NCBI GenBank assembly: GCA_905236365.1
Contig: CAJOPP010000041.1
Location: forward strand, 1-6,621
Source of the DNA: an uncultured Lachnospiraceae bacterium
Lineage (GTDB): Bacteria; Bacillota; Clostridia; Lachnospirales; Lachnospiraceae
DNA length: 6,621 nucleotides
Direction of reading: 5' to 3'
Positions within the stretch are counted from its first letter, which is position 1. Every line of letters begins with the position of its first letter. A model generated the notes under the pieces. It made no database searches, was not told the DNA's origin, and was given only the letters and a program-made list of their open reading frames with translations. The translations under genes and the position numbers were made by a program. Below, in pieces: positions 4,098 through 6,621 of this stretch.

Positions 4098-5998
4098 AAA
4101 TATTCAATAAAATCATTCTTAGGTATCGGCTTAGAAAAATAATATCCCTGAAGGTAGTCCACATAGAGTTCCCTAAGCATATCTACCTGTTCCTGCGTCT
4201 CCACACCTTCAACAAGAATCTTTTTGCCCATCTGACGGATCATTCTCACCGAGTTGCCAAGTATAATTTTTCCAAGCTGATTCTTCCCCGCTCCCCAGAG
4301 AATACTCTTGTCAATCTTAACCACATCGAAATCAATGGAGAAGATTGACTGCATATTAGAATACCCCGTTCCATAATCATCCATTGCAAATTTAAAACCA
4401 TAACTCTTGAGACTCTTTACGACCTCACTCAGCATTGCATAATCACTTGCTGCAACCGATTCCGTAATTTCAAAATCAATCCATGATTTCTCTATTTTAT
4501 ATCCCTCTACGATCTTACATATATGCTTCACAAATCCGGGTTGAAGACACTCGACTACCGACAAATTGACATTGATACAGTTCATACCGCACTTTCTCGG
4601 AATTCCACTTTCAAGAAACGCACACACCTGTTTTAACACAAAATCATCAATTGCACTTACCATTCCCACATGTTCAGCCACAGGAATGAACTCATCAGGA
4701 TATAACATTCCCATAACGCTGTCATTCAACCTTATAAGTGCTTCTGCCCCATAGATTTTCAATCCGTCCAAATGATAAGTCGGCTGATAATATACCTCAA
4801 AGCTATTCTGCTCTATGCCCCTGATGATAGCATTCTCAATCTCCCCACGTCTTATTATATATTCAAGGTCTTTTCCTGTAAGCACCTTACCACCATCGTC
4901 ACTCGGTGCAACACCGTCTGCCATATAAAACAAATCCATAGTGTTATTAAGCTCTGAAGGAACCTTAACATACATAACTACAGCATTCAACATGATATCC
5001 ACCATACCGCAATCCCATGCTTTATCAAACCGCTCACTAATCCTTCTGGCCACTGTCTCTCCATCTTCTGTTCCCTTATCCATCAATGTCATAACAAATG
5101 TCTCCGGATTGGTCTGATATATATAATATCTTGGAACTATTGTCTGAAAATAATCAGAAAGAATCTCTGCCAGTATATCTACATTAACTGAGCCGGTAAC
5201 TTTCTGTATAATATCAACATTAGTGACCTTAATACAGATAATTTCGAACTCTATGTTATTAACAATATAACCGTTCACATCCATCTTAAGTGCCTTGCGA
5301 TTGTAGAATCCGGTATCCACATTCACAAGGTCATCCTCTGCCTCCACTGCAAGCATCACTCCCATGAGTGCCAGCGCTTCTGCGAACAACTCAGCCTTAA
5401 TCTTAATATTAATAAATTGAATACCAACTCCGACAAGAACAATTACAAAAAAGTAAAGTAATGCAAACCTTCTCTTTGCATTAACTGCCTTCCATGAAAA
5501 CAGAAGTCTTGCCATAGCTAATATAAAATAGATAGCAGCTGCAATATAGATACCATTCTCTGCCCAGTTTCTGGTAAATACATAGTTGGTGTCATAATAA
5601 TATACCCAATGGAAAAAAGGGTTAAGAATTACGGCAATCTCAGTCACGATAAAAATAAGTGAAGAAAGAAAGCATCTCATCCTTGTATGCCTTACCCCTG
5701 CAACACACTCAACATAGAGAAAAAATGTAGGACATAATGCCGTATGAAAAAGAAAATATGTATAATAACCGATATGAGATAACAATCTGCACGCTGATGA
5801 CTCAGCAAGATATGGCTTAACTAACGCCGACATCGAAACCGAAACGGTATTCAATGTAACAATAACGAGCATCATTATATATACCTTATTCTGAAGCTTA
5901 TCCGTTCTCTTCTGAAGCAAGGTATATATAAGACATGTAAAGCTTATTAAAAATGCGGCCGAATAACAGGCTAAATAAAAAACATTTTCTGATAACAT
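4085..5998 (-). CDS. Membrane-bound EAL-domain cyclic di-GMP phosphodiesterase with degenerate GGDEF domain
   Basis: The predicted product hydrolyses cyclic di-GMP at the membrane under control of an unknown signal. ATG 5998 is preferred, with GGAGG (6005-6009) 6 nt upstream. An in-frame TTG at 6022 lies upstream of that site and is unlikely. The product has 637 residues. Residues about 3-218 contain seven hydrophobic segments (near 3-27, 40-61, 73-96, 109-129, 147-169, 178-198 and 202-218), like seven-TM sensor modules of histidine kinases. A GGDEF-like domain follows (about 228-380), but the active-site loop reads NPETF (297-301), so cyclase activity should be lost. The EAL domain (about 395-637) is complete: YYQP (403-406), EAL (419-421), Asn478 in NVNLS, FEITES (509-514), DDYGTGYSN from Asp540-Asp541, Lys561, EGVET (597-601) and Gln617. 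Phosphodiesterase activity is thus expected. The gene is alone on its strand, with its own promoter and terminator. Confidence 0.93.
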   Translation of the reverse strand: MLSENVFYLACYSAAFLISFTCLIYTLLQKRTDKLQNKVYIMMLVIVTLNTVSVSMSALVKPYLAESSACRLLSHIGYYTYFLFHTALCPTFFLYVECVAGVRHTRMRCFLSSLIFIVTEIAVILNPFFHWVYYYDTNYVFTRNWAENGIYIAAAIYFILAMARLLFSWKAVNAKRRFALLYFFVIVLVGVGIQFINIKIKAELFAEALALMGVMLAVEAEDDLVNVDTGFYNRKALKMDVNGYIVNNIEFEIICIKVTNVDIIQKVTGSVNVDILAEILSDYFQTIVPRYYIYQTNPETFVMTLMDKGTEDGETVARRISERFDKAWDCGMVDIMLNAVVMYVKVPSELNNTMDLFYMADGVAPSDDGGKVLTGKDLEYIIRRGEIENAIIRGIEQNSFEVYYQPTYHLDGLKIYGAEALIRLNDSVMGMLYPDEFIPVAEHVGMVSAIDDFVLKQVCAFLESGIPRKCGMNCINVNLSVVECLQPGFVKHICKIVEGYKIEKSWIDFEITESVAASDYAMLSEVVKSLKSYGFKFAMDDYGTGYSNMQSIFSIDFDVVKIDKSILWGAGKNQLGKIILGNSVRMIRQMGKKILVEGVETQEQVDMLRELYVDYLQGYYFSKPIPKNDFIEYLVSG

Positions 5999-6001
5999 AA
6001 C

Positions 6002-6047
6002 GTACCTCCGTGTACATAACAATTGCTACTATAAGCAAAATCGTAGC
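6002..6047 (-). promoter_or_regulatory. Leader of the EAL gene with small hairpins, one covering the ribosome binding site
   Basis: The leader runs about 80 nt from the predicted start near 6081. GTAC arms (6002-6005 and 6012-6015) enclose most of the GGAGG ribosome binding site (6005-6009) in a 4-bp, 6-nt-loop hairpin. Upstream, TTGCT/AGCAA (6023-6027 with 6034-6038) and GCTAC/GTAGC (6025-6029 with 6043-6047) are alternative stems. All are short. No cyclic di-GMP riboswitch consensus was recognised. Confidence 0.25.
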
Positions 6048-6076
6048 ATAGCGAGAACAATGTTTTATCCAAATTA

Positions 6077-6310
6077 TCTTATATTTAAATATACCATATA
6101 TAGAGACAAAAAACAAGCGAATACCACACTCTCAAAAACTATCTGCAAACGCCGACACTTAACGATGCCTGAGACCTTGGCGAGGTACGAGCCTAGTCGG
6201 TAATCTTTCTCTATCATTTCATCTCTAATCTCAATAACACGTTCCACATAGTCAGCTACTTTCCGATCATGTATTGCAAAAGTAAGGCAGACATGTAATC
6301 CATGCCTGCC
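6077..6310 (-). pseudogene. Unrecognised open frame, possible gene remnant
   Basis: A frame of 78 codons is open between stops at 6311-6313 and 6074-6076. It has no ATG near its start and no ribosome binding site. Its centre (about 6120-6275) reads like real protein: ADYVERVIEIRDEMIEKDY, then RLGSYLAKVSGIVKC, then RRLQIVFESVVF, a charged helix followed by mixed helix and strand. I do not recognise the family. The head overlaps the terminator at 6280-6316 and the tail contains the EAL gene's promoter, so an intact gene is unlikely and a decayed fragment is the better guess. The same stretch contains a GCCGAC/GTCGGT dyad (6151-6156 with 6196-6201) around an ACCT/AGGT hairpin (6174-6177 with 6183-6186), so a structured RNA is an alternative. 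Apart from this frame, the EAL promoter and leader, and the terminator, nothing else was seen between 5999 and 6389. Confidence 0.3.
6088..6116 (-). promoter_or_regulatory. Promoter of the EAL gene
   Basis: Reading leftward, TTGTTT (6111-6116) is followed after 17 bp by TATATT (6088-6093). A TG one base before the -10 makes an extended -10. Transcription would start near 6081, about 83 nt before ATG 5998. Confidence 0.6.
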
Positions 6311-6316
6311 TTACTT
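6280..6316. terminator. Strong intrinsic terminator downstream of the BlaI/MecI-type gene
   Basis: AAGTAAGGCAG (6280-6290) and CTGCCTTACTT (6306-6316) pair perfectly over 11 bp. The stem continues after one A/C mismatch with CATG/CATG (6292-6295 with 6301-6304) around a 5-nt loop. Read leftward, the stem ends in CTTACTTTTGC, giving a short T-tract suitable for ending the transcript of the gene that stops at 6390. Read rightward, a T-rich stretch (CTTATTACTTC) follows, so it may work both ways. Confidence 0.8.
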
Positions 6317-6389
6317 ATTACTTCATTATATCTATCATACCTCAATCGCCCGCAAAACATTTTATCAAACAATTGAACCAGTCTAATCC

Positions 6390-6621
6390 TTATAGATCTT
6401 CGATCTTATCTCTCAATTTCTGAATATCCTCTTTCGTCAGATCTCCATTATCAAACATCTCAGTCACAAATTTACCAATATCATTCTGATTCCAGAAACT
6501 AATATGATGTTTGTATAATTTCTGCTTATAATCTCTCTCAGAAATTAAGATCTTGTAAGTATATATCTTACCATTTCTACAGAGTTTTAAATATTTTTTA
6601 CGAACAAGTTTTGCAAGAAAA
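6390..6621 (-). CDS. BlaI/MecI/CopY-family transcriptional repressor, C-terminal part (partial; runs off the right edge)
   Basis: The frame is open at the right edge and ends at TAA (6390-6392), giving the last 76 residues of a protein usually about 120-140 long. The fragment starts at the end of the winged helix (LAKLVRKKYLKLCRNGKIYTYKILISERDYKQ). This corresponds to the family's wing and the 'GRAY.Y.PLIS..EY' strand that follows it. It ends in a helical dimerisation region, 'IGKFVTEMFDNGDLTKEDIQKLRDKIEDL', matching the typical C-terminal 'L...F..g.ls.eei..L...i'. The N-terminal recognition helix is outside the window. Such proteins repress beta-lactam resistance or copper-export genes and are often paired with a BlaR1/MecR1 membrane peptidase. 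A strong terminator lies 74 bp downstream, so no partner gene follows it in this window. The family call is from motif recall. Confidence 0.75.
   Translation of the reverse strand, partial: FLAKLVRKKYLKLCRNGKIYTYKILISERDYKQKLYKHHISFWNQNDIGKFVTEMFDNGDLTKEDIQKLRDKIEDL

Noticed and set aside
4566..4957. Two plus-strand frames of about 60 codons inside the EAL gene
   Set aside because: Both are antisense to a strongly conserved coding region and lack ribosome binding sites.
5999..6081. Cyclic di-GMP riboswitch controlling the EAL gene
   Set aside because: The leader is about 83 nt and shows none of the conserved GEMM core sequences; only short, unspecific hairpins are visible.
1..6621. CRISPR arrays, tRNA or rRNA genes, insertion sequences, defence or toxin-antitoxin modules
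   Set aside because: I looked for regular repeat-spacer units, tRNA cloverleaf sequence motifs and transposase or toxin-like proteins and saw none. Only the short repeat at 4056-4097 hints at a mobile element family.

Overview
The window looks like chromosomal DNA of a low-to-moderate GC, Gram-positive anaerobe of the class Clostridia, possibly Lachnospiraceae. This is inferred from strong AGGAGG-type ribosome binding sites, A/T-rich promoters with extended -10 motifs, hairpin-plus-U-tract terminators, and the gene content: a citrate (Re)-synthase-type enzyme, a cupin/AraC regulator beside an ABC exporter, a membrane EAL protein and a BlaI/MecI-type repressor. No taxonomic marker gene is present, so the family-level guess is weak.

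Layout. (a) 1-351, minus: N-terminal 117 residues of an ABC exporter subunit that runs off the left edge. (b) 352-553: divergent intergenic region with an extended -10 promoter for the next gene. (c) 554-1441, plus: cupin/AraC regulator, the probable controller of the exporter. (d) 1423-1461: perfect bidirectional terminator whose loop contains the araC-type stop codon. (e) 1559-2926, minus: DRE-TIM metallolyase, best read as citrate (Re)-synthase. (f) 2927-3122: compact divergent control region with overlapping promoters, a palindromic operator candidate and a foldable leader. (g) 3123-3974, plus: LysR-type regulator. (h) 3942-4088: convergent gene ends with a terminator embedded in the LysR gene's 3' end and a dispersed-repeat-like element that touches the EAL gene's stop codon. 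(i) 4085-5998, minus: seven-TM protein with a degenerate GGDEF and an intact EAL domain. (j) 5999-6389: promoter and leader of the EAL gene, an unrecognised open frame that may be a gene remnant, and a strong hairpin terminator. (k) 6390-6621, minus: C-terminal 76 residues of a BlaI/MecI/CopY-family repressor.

The genes form small independent units rather than one operon. The most coherent is the LysR gene and citrate synthase-like gene, back to back over about 200 bp. This resembles the citR/citA arrangement of Bacillus subtilis, but with an unrelated (Re-type) enzyme. The AraC gene and the ABC exporter form a second divergent regulator/target pair. The EAL protein probably lowers cyclic di-GMP in response to an unknown membrane signal. 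I did not find a clear new multi-gene system. The items most worth checking are the LysR/Re-citrate synthase control region with its possible attenuator-like leader, the unexplained open frame at 6077-6310, and the repeat element at 4056-4088.
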